Below are positions 1 through 5,181 of a DNA stretch of 5,181 nucleotides, piece after piece. The number at the start of each line of letters is the position of its first letter. Positions within the stretch are counted from its first letter, which is position 1. The notes beneath the pieces were generated by a model. It saw only the letters and a program-made list of their open reading frames with translations. It was not told the origin of the DNA and did no database searches. The stretch spans positions 125-5,305 of the forward strand of contig MEMY01000053.1 in the NCBI GenBank assembly GCA_001768965.1. The letters run 5' to 3'. The DNA comes from an archaeon RBG_16_50_20. GTDB lineage: Archaea; Thermoproteota; Bathyarchaeia; 40CM-2-53-6. The translations under genes and the position numbers were made by a program.

Positions 1-1
1 A

Positions 2-124
2 CATCAACCCGAAAGATTAGATCGAGTTCTCACGTCGATGCTGAAATACTTAATTAGTCGCCGACTTAAGGCTAGGCACGCTTACGCGAATTTTGAAGGC
101 ATCAGTTTTGAGTCAAGATGTTGA
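2..124 (+). CDS. 3' fragment of an upstream gene, possibly KEOPS subunit Pcc1
   Basis: This reading frame is open from the left edge to a TGA at 122-124 and encodes about 40 residues with a basic tail. The stretch LTSMLKYLIS, preceded by a Leu five residues upstream, can be laid over the conserved C-terminal helix of archaeal Pcc1 (pattern L-x-A-A-L-N-S-Y-L-R-W-I). As I recall, pcc1 often precedes the prefoldin beta gene in archaea, which fits. Pcc1 is the small dimerising subunit of the KEOPS complex that makes t6A in tRNA. The frame would overlap the prefoldin gene by 17 bases. A competing frame (1-57, ending TAG) cannot be excluded and resembles nothing I know. The assignment rests on a short weak match plus gene order, so it is tentative. 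Confidence 0.3.
   Translation, partial: HQPERLDRVLTSMLKYLISRRLKARHAYANFEGISFESRC
95..99 (+). promoter_or_regulatory. Shine-Dalgarno site of prefoldin beta
   Basis: GAAGG (TGAAGG from 94) ends eight bases before the TTG at 108. It decides in favour of that start over the in-frame TTG at 93, which has no purine-rich motif upstream and would add five non-conserved residues. Confidence 0.6.
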
Positions 125-476
125 GCTACCACCACAAATTCAGGAACAGTTGGTGCGTCTCCAACAACTGCAGCAAACCTTCCAATCAGTTGTCACGCAG
201 AAGCAGCAATTGGAACTTGAGTTGAACGAAACGGATAAGGCGCTTACAGAACTCGAGAAGTCAACAGACGATACTCCAGTCTACAAAAGCGTAGGCAGCA
301 TACTCGTCAAGTCAAACAGGCAAGTATTGATGGGAGAACTCAAAGAACGCAAAGAATTGCTCACCACTCGAGTCACAGTTCTCGGAAAGCAAGAAGATCG
401 GACACGAGAGAGACTCAAAGAAGTACAGGAGAAACTGCAGGAAAGGTTACAGGGACCGAAAACCGCGCCTCTATGA
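108..476 (+). CDS. pfdB: Prefoldin subunit beta
   Basis: Encodes a 122-residue prefoldin beta subunit. The family forms a cytosolic alpha2-beta4 jellyfish-shaped chaperone that captures unfolded proteins with its coiled-coil tentacles and passes them to the thermosome. Length and layout are typical: an N-terminal ELPPQIQEQL motif (residues 6-15), a heptad-rich coiled coil (about 10-50) with the family signature QQLQQTFQSVVTQKQQLELE (20-38 area), a beta-hairpin segment (about 55-76, TPVYKSVGSILV) and a second coiled coil (about 77-115). The tail is short and polar. The TTG start at 108 is chosen because GAAGG lies eight bases upstream and the product then begins, like relatives, just before ELPPQ. 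The gene overlaps the tail of the upstream frame and is followed after 51 bases by the DUF3194-type gene, a neighbour I recall as common in archaea. Nothing in it looks damaged. Confidence 0.93.
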   Translation: MSQDVELPPQIQEQLVRLQQLQQTFQSVVTQKQQLELELNETDKALTELEKSTDDTPVYKSVGSILVKSNRQVLMGELKERKELLTTRVTVLGKQEDRTRERLKEVQEKLQERLQGPKTAPL

Positions 477-527
477 GCATTTCCAGTCAGCCTAAGGCCG
501 AGCTACTTCTGTGAAAGTGAAATCGCA

Positions 528-830
528 TTGGGCATTGAGCTGAAAAGAGAGCCCACCGCCGACGAAATTGAGCAAATTTGCACCGCAGCGGAAGAGGCGG
601 CCAAACGGCATCTTCTGTTCAAGATTCCGTTAAAGCGGATCAGCGACTTGGACGTTATGGTTGAGGCTGTGGGTGACAAGCCTCTTAACGTCAATGTTGA
701 GGTGGCAATTGAGCTAGCAAGCGGGGGGCAAGACTTGGACGCTCTAGTTGAGGAAGCGACGGAGCTAGCTTTTTCTGCGGCAGAGGCAAAATTCAAGGAG
801 CTAGATCTTTGCGTGGACACACCCGCCTAG
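528..830 (+). CDS. DUF3194-type conserved archaeal protein
   Basis: Encodes 100 residues matching what I know of the archaeal DUF3194 family, usually found beside prefoldin beta; no biochemical function is established. Residues 8-32 form an acidic/alanine-rich helix (EIEQICTAAEEAAKRHLLF). Then comes the diagnostic strand segment RISDLDVMVEAVGDKPLNV (37-55), an amphipathic strand NVEVAIEL, and a C-terminal helix (70-92). There is no signal peptide or membrane segment, so it should be cytosolic. TTG at 528 is the only start codon between the preceding stop (474-476) and the conserved region. GTGA at 517-520, seven bases upstream, fits the 3' half of an archaeal Shine-Dalgarno. The last 22 bases overlap the DHH gene, which suggests translational coupling. 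A role linked to folding or translation is inferred from neighbours only. Confidence 0.75.
   Translation: MGIELKREPTADEIEQICTAAEEAAKRHLLFKIPLKRISDLDVMVEAVGDKPLNVNVEVAIELASGGQDLDALVEEATELAFSAAEAKFKELDLCVDTPA
795..800 (+). promoter_or_regulatory. Shine-Dalgarno site of the DHH phosphoesterase
   Basis: AAGGAG lies eight bases before the TTG at 809, inside the end of the preceding gene. It is the strongest ribosome-binding motif in the window and supports the 22-base gene overlap. Confidence 0.65.
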
Positions 831-1867
831 CCGGTTTGCTCAAGAAAGCAAGAACTCTGCTCATTGTCGGACATCAAAACTCTGACCCAGATGCAGTCTG
901 CTCCGCTTATGCACTTTCCGTGCTGGCACATAAAATAAATCGAAAGCTAACAATCGGCTTCACGTCACCTGATGGAGTAAGCAAGCTGTCGAAACAGATT
1001 CTCACTGTTGTTCCGTTGAAGGTGTTGGAAGAACCTGACTTGTCAAAGACAGACCTGATAATAACTGTAGACACGAATACCCTTCAACAGCTCGGAGCGC
1101 TCAAACAACCGATTCTGGATTCTGCCAAGCCGATTGTAATGATTGACCATCATGCTCCCCACCCAGACAATGCCAGAACAGCAGCAATCGTCCTCTGCGA
1201 CGAGACATCCACTTCAACCTGCGAAATGATCCTTGAACTGTATGACAAATTTGGCATCGCACTCGACGGCTCTGTAAGTCAAGCATTGTTGACTGGATTG
1301 CTGGTTGAGACTGGACATATGTCGATCGCGACTCGTCGCACTTTCAAATCCGCATACGCGCTGATCAAAGCAGGCGCTGATCCTCAAGCCGCGCTTGCAC
1401 TGACTCGGACCACGATGGATGAGTCCGAGCGTTTTGCCCGCGTCAAATCTGCTCAACGAGTTCGAATGGAACGTGTCGGCAAATGGCTGGTGGCGCTCTC
1501 TGAGGTAGGATCTTATCATGCCTCAGCTGCTCGCGGACTTGTGGCATTGGGGGCTCACTTGGCAGTTGTGGCAGGCAAAAGAAACGATGAGTTGACGCTG
1601 AGCTTTCGTTCAACTCGCGATTTCGTGGACGAAACCGGAATGCATCTTGGCTCCAATCTCGCAACGCCGCTCGGCGTCAAGATGGGTGGGATGGGTGGCG
1701 GACATGCGACAGCTGCGGGTGCTAGCGTCAAAGGCGACGTGAACGAGGCGTTGAAGTTGGCTCTGATAATGGTTAGGGAGTTTCTGTCGCGTTCCTCAAA
1801 GTCTAATACTGGCGGCGATGGTTATGCGGAGGCTTCATCTCAAAGTAGGGTAACTACGCAAAAATGA
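809..1867 (+). CDS. DHH/DHHA1 family phosphoesterase (NrnA/RecJ-like)
   Basis: Encodes 352 residues with the full DHH-DHHA1 layout of metal-dependent (usually Mn) phosphoesterases, which include nanoRNases, pAp phosphatases, cyclic-dinucleotide phosphodiesterases and RecJ-like exonucleases. Visible motifs are I, GHQNSDPDA (21-29; H22, D26, D28); II, VDT (D88); III, the name-giving DHH (113-115) followed by HAPHPD-like residues; IV, LLVETGHMS (164-172); and in the C-terminal DHHA1 domain the substrate-binding GGGHATAAGA (296-305). Motif IV carries Glu167 where the family normally has Asp. Length fits the NrnA-like branch rather than full RecJ. The last 25 residues are polar and look unconserved. 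TTG at 809 follows AAGGAG by eight bases. It is packed with the DUF3194 gene and followed after 24 bases by the ECF genes. The substrate cannot be told from sequence; an oligonucleotide or dinucleotide is the reasonable guess. Confidence 0.85.
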   Translation: MRGHTRLAGLLKKARTLLIVGHQNSDPDAVCSAYALSVLAHKINRKLTIGFTSPDGVSKLSKQILTVVPLKVLEEPDLSKTDLIITVDTNTLQQLGALKQPILDSAKPIVMIDHHAPHPDNARTAAIVLCDETSTSTCEMILELYDKFGIALDGSVSQALLTGLLVETGHMSIATRRTFKSAYALIKAGADPQAALALTRTTMDESERFARVKSAQRVRMERVGKWLVALSEVGSYHASAARGLVALGAHLAVVAGKRNDELTLSFRSTRDFVDETGMHLGSNLATPLGVKMGGMGGGHATAAGASVKGDVNEALKLALIMVREFLSRSSKSNTGGDGYAEASSQSRVTTQK

Positions 1868-1891
1868 GATGGAAAAAAAGGGACATAGGCC

Positions 1892-2734
1892 TTGGCGGCA
1901 ATCGCAGCGCGGAAGCTTTCATTCACCTACGCGGGCGCCGACAAACCTTCAATGGAGAACATTGACCTAACGGTCGAGAAAGGCGAATTCGCAATTCTCA
2001 CGGGACCAAGCGGCTGTGGCAAAACTACGTTCTGCCGATGTCTCAACGGCCTCATCCCCAATTTCTACTCAGGAAATCTTGAAGGAGATCTGGAAATAGA
2101 CGGTATCAGTGTTAAGGGAAAATCTACAGCTGAACTTGCAACTCGCGTGGGTTTCGTTTTCCAGAACCCTGAGAATCAGCTGTTCTCACTTTCGGTCGAG
2201 AGAGATGTTGGCTTCGGTCTCGAAAACTTAGGGATTCCGCGAGAGGAGGCGCTCGAACGGGTCCAGTGGGCCATGGAAGCTACTGGAATTACGAGTTTGC
2301 GGAACAAGGCGCCGTACGAACTCTCAGGAGGACAGCAACAGCGTGCTGCCATTGCAGGAGTCCTCGCCATGAGACCAAGCATAGTGGTCCTGGACGAGCC
2401 GACCTCATTCCTGGATCCCAAATCCGCAGAGGAGATAATCCGCGTAATAGCCAAGCTGAATCGCGAGCTAAACCTAACGACCGTACTTGTAGAGCACCGA
2501 TTGGACTTAGTTTCCCGCTACGCTAATCGAGTCATCGTCATGGACAAGGGAAGAGTGGCGTTGGATGGGCCTCCCTCTGAAGTCTACGGCGACGAGGCGC
2601 GCCTCATCGGCATTGGTCTTCCCAGGGTTACGATGCTATTCCATCTCCTCCGTGGGGACGGATTCCCAGTTGGGACAAACCCAATCACCGTCGACCAGGC
2701 ATCAGAAGAAATCAGAAGGCTCCTCAACAAATGA
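1892..2734 (+). CDS. ecfA: ECF transporter ATPase subunit (first EcfA)
   Basis: Encodes a 280-residue ABC ATPase of an energy-coupling factor transporter. It hydrolyses ATP on the cytosolic face and, paired with the second ATPase, drives EcfT and an S component to import a vitamin or metal ion. Motifs in order: A-loop aromatic Y13, Walker A GPSGCGKTT (38-46), Q-loop FQNPENQ (Q91), signature LSGGQQQR (144-151), Walker B IVVLDE (D168, catalytic E169), D-loop FLDP and switch H202 in VEHRLD. The FQNPxxQ form of the Q-loop is a hallmark of ECF ATPases. The segment LNGLIPNFYSG (51-61) after Walker A is also seen in this group. TTG at 1892 is the first possible start because TAG occurs in frame at 1886-1888, and the next Met (residue 21) would delete the A-loop. 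AGGGA at 1879-1883 is a moderate ribosome-binding site. The stop overlaps the next ATG (ATGA). Confidence 0.92.
   Translation: MAAIAARKLSFTYAGADKPSMENIDLTVEKGEFAILTGPSGCGKTTFCRCLNGLIPNFYSGNLEGDLEIDGISVKGKSTAELATRVGFVFQNPENQLFSLSVERDVGFGLENLGIPREEALERVQWAMEATGITSLRNKAPYELSGGQQQRAAIAGVLAMRPSIVVLDEPTSFLDPKSAEEIIRVIAKLNRELNLTTVLVEHRLDLVSRYANRVIVMDKGRVALDGPPSEVYGDEARLIGIGLPRVTMLFHLLRGDGFPVGTNPITVDQASEEIRRLLNK
2715..2719 (+). promoter_or_regulatory. Possible Shine-Dalgarno site of the second EcfA
   Basis: GAAGG ends 11 bases before the ATG at 2731, within the end of the first ATPase gene. The spacing is a little long, but together with the ATGA overlap it suggests coupled translation of the two ATPases in equal amounts. 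Confidence 0.4.
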
Positions 2735-3576
2735 TCTCCGTAGAGAATGTGAGCTTCCATTACCCGGGAGGAGCTCAGGTTCTCGACGAAGTGAACCTGC
2801 AAATCAAAGACGGTGAGTTCGTTGCTATCATGGGAGAGAACGGCGCGGGCAAGACGACACTCGTTAAGATGTTCAACGGGCTGCTCAAACCGACAGAAGG
2901 CAAGATCTCGGTGGACGATGTTGATACTCGTGAGAAATCTGTTGCCCAGCTTTCACGGGATGTTGGTCTGATATTCCAGAATCCAGATCACCAGTTATTC
3001 GCGGAGACTGTTACCGAAGAACTGAGCTTTTCGTTGAGGAATTTCGGCTTTAAGGAAGATGTGGTCCAGCGCAGGGTAACGAGCTTGATGAATACGCTCG
3101 ATCTGGATCGCTATAGCAACTCATCACCCTTCGTATTAAGCGGGGGTGAAAGGAAACGCGTAGCGCTCGCGGCCATACTTGCTTGGGATCCTAAACATGT
3201 GATCATGGATGAACCCACCATAGGGCAGGATTACCTCCAGAAGGATCGATTGAGAAACTTCATCGTGCAGCTGCTCTCGCAAAGGAAGACGATTGTCATC
3301 GTCACCCATGACGTGGAATTTGTGGCGGAATGCAAACCCCGCATAGTTTTGCTATCGCACGGCAGGATTATTGGTGACGGAACATCAGCTAAAGTCCTGA
3401 CCGACCCGGCTCTCGTTGAAAAGGCCTCACTAGTAATGCCGCAAATCTCCAGTTTGATGGGAACCCTCCAGGATCTGACACCGCCCTCTGACATAATCGA
3501 CGCCTATTCAGCAAGGGAATTCCTCTCAACCAAACTCAAGCATGTGGTAGGTCGTAAAACTTCACAAGGGTCGTGA
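2731..3576 (+). CDS. ecfA: ECF transporter ATPase subunit (second EcfA)
   Basis: Encodes a 281-residue ABC ATPase, the expected partner of the preceding one in the EcfA-EcfA' heterodimer. Motifs: A-loop Y11, Walker A GENGAGKTT (35-43; K41), Q-loop FQNPDHQ (Q83), signature LSGGERKR (136-143), Walker B HVIMDE (D160, E161), switch H193 in VTHD. The D-loop region reads TIGQDYLQK where most ABC ATPases have (S/A)-x-LD; I recall the same IGQD form in archaeal ECF ATPases, so it probably marks a subgroup rather than a defect. The C-terminal part (about 215-281) holds the helical extension, ending in a basic polar tail. ATG at 2731 is the only ATG start among the six complete genes here and overlaps the preceding TGA by four bases. 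EcfT follows after seven bases. The A1/A2 numbering cannot be fixed from sequence, so only ecfA is given. Confidence 0.92.
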   Translation: MISVENVSFHYPGGAQVLDEVNLQIKDGEFVAIMGENGAGKTTLVKMFNGLLKPTEGKISVDDVDTREKSVAQLSRDVGLIFQNPDHQLFAETVTEELSFSLRNFGFKEDVVQRRVTSLMNTLDLDRYSNSSPFVLSGGERKRVALAAILAWDPKHVIMDEPTIGQDYLQKDRLRNFIVQLLSQRKTIVIVTHDVEFVAECKPRIVLLSHGRIIGDGTSAKVLTDPALVEKASLVMPQISSLMGTLQDLTPPSDIIDAYSAREFLSTKLKHVVGRKTSQGS

Positions 3577-3583
3577 CGGAAAT

Positions 3584-4360
3584 TTGTCTTTGAGATTTGT
3601 CGAAGGATTCAAGTTTACGCGGATGGACAGCCCGATTCACAGGCTCGACCCCCGAGCGAAGTTCATACTCACATTGGGTTTCTTCGCAGCGTCTCTCATG
3701 TTCACGAATCTCTATGCTCTTGTGATAATCTTCCTAGCTGAGATTCCGGGAATTCTTTTGGCGCGAACTGTGAGCCGCTGGCTCCGATCCATGCGGGGAG
3801 GACTCTTTCTGGGCTTCTTCATATTCGTCATGAACGTCATTTTCGGAACCCCTCTAGCATCTTCGCTAGCCTTCACGGCTCGATTCTTCGCAATCATGTC
3901 GGCGTTTTCCTTCTTCTTCATGACAACATCGGCTGATGATCTGGGACTTGCACTCGAACAGATACATGTGCCGTACTCAATCTCCTTCACTTTCACAACA
4001 GCTGTGAGGCTGGTCCCGACCATGGCCATAGACGCCCAGACCGTCGTTGACGCTCAACGGTCGAGAGGACTTGAACTGGACAAGGGCAATTTCATCAAAA
4101 GAATTCGCAACTACATCCCGATCCTTATCCCATTGATCATTTCGGCGATCAGAAGAAGCGTTGAGCTTGCAGAAGCATTGGAATCACGTGCGTTCGGTGC
4201 GACTGAGAATAGGACTGCGATTGTTACACTGAAAATGCGGCCCGCGGATTACTTAGTAATCTTCGCAACCTTCGCTGGTGTCGCCCTCGCAGTATACGTC
4301 TATTGGTTTGTCAAACTCCCAACGTTGGTAATACCGATAGAAATACCTCGCTTTTTCTAA
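3584..4360 (+). CDS. ecfT: ECF transporter transmembrane protein EcfT
   Basis: Encodes the 258-residue membrane scaffold that couples the two ATPases to a substrate-binding S component. The N-terminus (3-26) has the family pattern ending in HRLDPRAK. Hydrophobic segments fall at about 26-41, 43-60, 72-88, 95-115 and 222-243, with a further amphipathic stretch near 133-150. The cytosolic coupling helices are recognisable: AQRSRGLE (157-164) and ALESRAFG (198-205) are the two Ala-Arg-Gly-type motifs that dock in the ATPase grooves. The second reads S-R-A, a tolerated variant. TTG at 3584 is chosen because no earlier in-frame start exists after the TAG at 3548-3550 and GTGA (3573-3576) lies seven bases upstream; TTG at 3590 is an alternative losing two residues. 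No S-component gene is adjacent, so the transported substrate is not identifiable. Confidence 0.92.
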   Translation: MSLRFVEGFKFTRMDSPIHRLDPRAKFILTLGFFAASLMFTNLYALVIIFLAEIPGILLARTVSRWLRSMRGGLFLGFFIFVMNVIFGTPLASSLAFTARFFAIMSAFSFFFMTTSADDLGLALEQIHVPYSISFTFTTAVRLVPTMAIDAQTVVDAQRSRGLELDKGNFIKRIRNYIPILIPLIISAIRRSVELAEALESRAFGATENRTAIVTLKMRPADYLVIFATFAGVALAVYVYWFVKLPTLVIPIEIPRFF

Positions 4361-4404
4361 TCATTCGTCCGAACTCCGAGCACGTTATGTGCGCGAACGA
4401 GTGA
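4361..4404. repeat. Imperfect inverted repeat (hairpin) after ecfT
   Basis: Arms TCATTCGT (4361-4368) and ACGAGTGA (4397-4404) pair over eight positions with one G-U. Inside them GCAC (4380-4383) and GTGC (4389-4392) pair around the loop GTTAT. It begins directly after the ecfT stop codon. The run TTTTT at 4352-4356, just before that stop, is the only T-tract nearby. Archaeal termination relies on T-tracts rather than hairpins, so a termination role is only a possibility. Confidence 0.35.
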
Positions 4405-4478
4405 ATAGAATTCAGGAATTGCTTGAAGCATCCTATCAACATGCGAGATCGAAGCATGTCGAACTGGCGCTAAGCTAG
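4389..4478 (+). pseudogene. Short open frame resembling the N-terminal helix of RNase P protein Rpp21/RNP4
   Basis: Within the convergent gap a frame is open from 4341 to a TAG at 4476-4478. From GTG 4389 it reads 29 residues, including RERVNRIQELLEASY and KHVELALS. This resembles the start of archaeal Rpp21/RNP4 (Rpr2 family), whose N-terminal helices follow the pattern (A/R)-K/R-ER-I-x-x-L-x-x-LAE ... RYVELA. The match breaks off before the zinc-binding cysteine pairs that define that family, and neither other forward frame past 4478 continues it. No Shine-Dalgarno precedes the GTG at 4389 or at 4401. It may therefore be a gene remnant, but the stretch is short, helix-forming sequence is common, and chance cannot be ruled out. 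Confidence 0.2.
4439..4459. repeat. Perfect 6-bp inverted repeat in the convergent gap
   Basis: ACATGC (4439-4444) and GCATGT (4454-4459) are exact complements around a nine-base loop. No T-tract follows on either strand. It could fold in the 3' end of either convergent transcript, but an arm this short also arises easily by chance. Confidence 0.25.
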
Positions 4479-4490
4479 ATTCTGCCTTGA

Positions 4491-5181
4491 CTACTCCCAA
4501 GACTCTAGATATTTTCTCTGTTCTTCAGTGAGTGTGTCGATCTTGACGCTGTGACTTTCCAGCCATACCCTGGCGATCTGCCTGTCCATTTCTAGTGGCA
4601 TTTTGTAAACCTTCGGTTCGAGTTTTCCTTTGTTCTTGAGTAGGTATTCGGCGGCGAGCGCTTGGTTCGCGAAACTCATGTCCATGACCTCGGCGGGGTG
4701 ACCGTCTGCAGCCGCCAAGTTGACCAAACGACCTTCCGCTAGCAGATAGAGGCGCCTGCCATTCTTCATCGTGAACTGCTCCACATTCTGCCGCGCAACT
4801 TTCGTTGCAATCGCGTTGCTGCGGAGAGCTTTCACATCTATCTCAACATCGAAATGGCCTGCGTTTGCCAAGATAGCGCCATCTTTCATTTCCCGCAGGT
4901 GCTCTGCCGTTATGATGTTTTTGCATCCCGTGCTTGTGATGAATATGTCCCCTACCTTGGCGGCTTCAAGCATTGTCATGACGCGATAACCTTCCATTGA
5001 CGCTTCCAACGCTCGCACGGGGTCCACTTCGGTTACGACTATGCTTGCACCGAGTCCTTTTGCTCTCAGGGCTATTCCTCGCCCGACCCATCCGAAACCC
5101 GCAACCACTAGTGTTTTGCCGGCGATGAGCAGGTTCGTGCAGCGCATTACACCTTCAAGCGCTGATTGGCCTGTTCCATGC
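4491..5181 (-). CDS. ahcY: S-adenosylhomocysteine hydrolase, 5'-truncated by the window edge
   Basis: The last 229 or so residues of adenosylhomocysteinase, the NAD-dependent enzyme that splits S-adenosylhomocysteine into homocysteine and adenosine and so relieves inhibition of methyltransferases. Reading from the right edge, the frame is open and begins with [10 protein letters not shown], the family's (Y/H)GTGQS loop, so the true start and substrate domain lie beyond the window; the ATG at 5147 is internal. Then come the NAD-binding Rossmann [23 protein letters not shown] with the ribose-binding Glu, [47 protein letters not shown] and [11 protein letters not shown]. The end [12 protein letters not shown] lacks the lysine/tyrosine-bearing C-terminal tail of bacterial and eukaryotic enzymes, as in archaeal and Thermotoga-type forms. 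It converges on ecfT with a 130-base gap. Some archaeal homologues prefer S-inosylhomocysteine; sequence alone does not tell. Confidence 0.94.
   Translation of the reverse strand, partial: HGTGQSALEGVMRCTNLLIAGKTLVVAGFGWVGRGIALRAKGLGASIVVTEVDPVRALEASMEGYRVMTMLEAAKVGDIFITSTGCKNIITAEHLREMKDGAILANAGHFDVEIDVKALRSNAIATKVARQNVEQFTMKNGRRLYLLAEGRLVNLAAADGHPAEVMDMSFANQALAAEYLLKNKGKLEPKVYKMPLEMDRQIARVWLESHSVKIDTLTEEQRKYLESWE

Noticed and set aside
44..57. AT-rich stretch AAATACTTAATTAG as a possible archaeal BRE/TATA promoter for prefoldin beta
   Set aside because: The spacing to the gene would allow a start near 80, but the match to TTTATA-type box A is poor and the region may be coding for the upstream gene.
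503..820. Minus-strand open frame of 105 codons opposite the DUF3194-type gene
   Set aside because: Serine-rich low-complexity translation with no recognisable family; it mirrors a well-supported plus-strand gene.
1214..1519. Minus-strand open frames inside the DHH gene
   Set aside because: They lie wholly within the coding region of a protein with intact motifs, have no ribosome-binding site, and encode nothing recognisable.
2266..2526. Plus-strand alternate-frame open reading frame inside the first ATPase
   Set aside because: Shadow of the ABC signature and Walker B region in another frame; Arg/Pro/Ser-rich translation typical of out-of-frame reading.
3712..4029. Minus-strand open frame of 105 codons opposite ecfT
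   Set aside because: Lysine/methionine-rich translation is the complement of hydrophobic codons in EcfT; no family resemblance.
4352..4356. TTTTT run as a terminator for the ECF operon
   Set aside because: It lies inside the last codons of ecfT, is only five bases long, and no further T-tract follows, so I do not call it as a terminator.
4361..4490. tRNA or other structured RNA gene in the convergent gap
   Set aside because: No cloverleaf, no GTTC-type T-loop or acceptor pairing, and no known riboswitch core; only short isolated stems.
5145..5147. ATG as the start of ahcY
   Set aside because: The frame continues upstream to the window edge with the conserved HGTGQS loop, so this Met is internal and the gene is cut by the window.

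Overview
The window looks archaeal, most likely Thermoproteota/TACK (for example Bathyarchaeia- or Nitrososphaeria-like). The evidence is an archaeal-type prefoldin beta subunit followed by a DUF3194-type protein, a short-C-terminus S-adenosylhomocysteine hydrolase, leaderless-tight gene spacing, and purine-rich Shine-Dalgarno sites ahead of TTG starts. Base composition is near balanced. Phylum level is an inference; only the archaeal assignment is well supported.

Layout. Positions 1-124 hold the 3' tail of an upstream plus-strand gene, possibly the KEOPS subunit Pcc1. Next come prefoldin beta (108-476), a DUF3194-type small protein (528-830) and a DHH/DHHA1 phosphoesterase (809-1867), all on the plus strand and packed with short gaps or overlaps. 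After 24 bases the same strand continues with the energy-coupling module of an ECF vitamin/metal transporter: two ABC ATPases (1892-2734 and 2731-3576) that overlap by ATGA, and the transmembrane coupling protein EcfT (3584-4360). The 130-base gap 4361-4490 separates this run from a convergent gene. It holds two hairpin-capable inverted repeats and a short open frame resembling the N-terminal helix of the RNase P protein Rpp21/RNP4. The 3' part of ahcY (S-adenosylhomocysteine hydrolase) runs on the minus strand from the right edge to 4491.

How the genes relate. The left cluster is information-processing and protein-folding housekeeping: co-translational folding by prefoldin, an uncharacterised conserved archaeal protein and a nucleotide/oligonucleotide phosphoesterase. 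The ECF module powers uptake of a micronutrient, but no substrate-binding S component lies in the window, so the substrate is unknown and S components are probably encoded elsewhere (group II ECF arrangement). AhcY belongs to the methyl cycle and is transcribed independently.

I see no mobile element, CRISPR array, rRNA or tRNA, and nothing that amounts to a new system. The points most worth checking are the near-exclusive use of TTG starts (five of six complete genes), the RNP4-like remnant between the convergent genes, and the Asp-to-Glu change in motif IV of the DHH protein.
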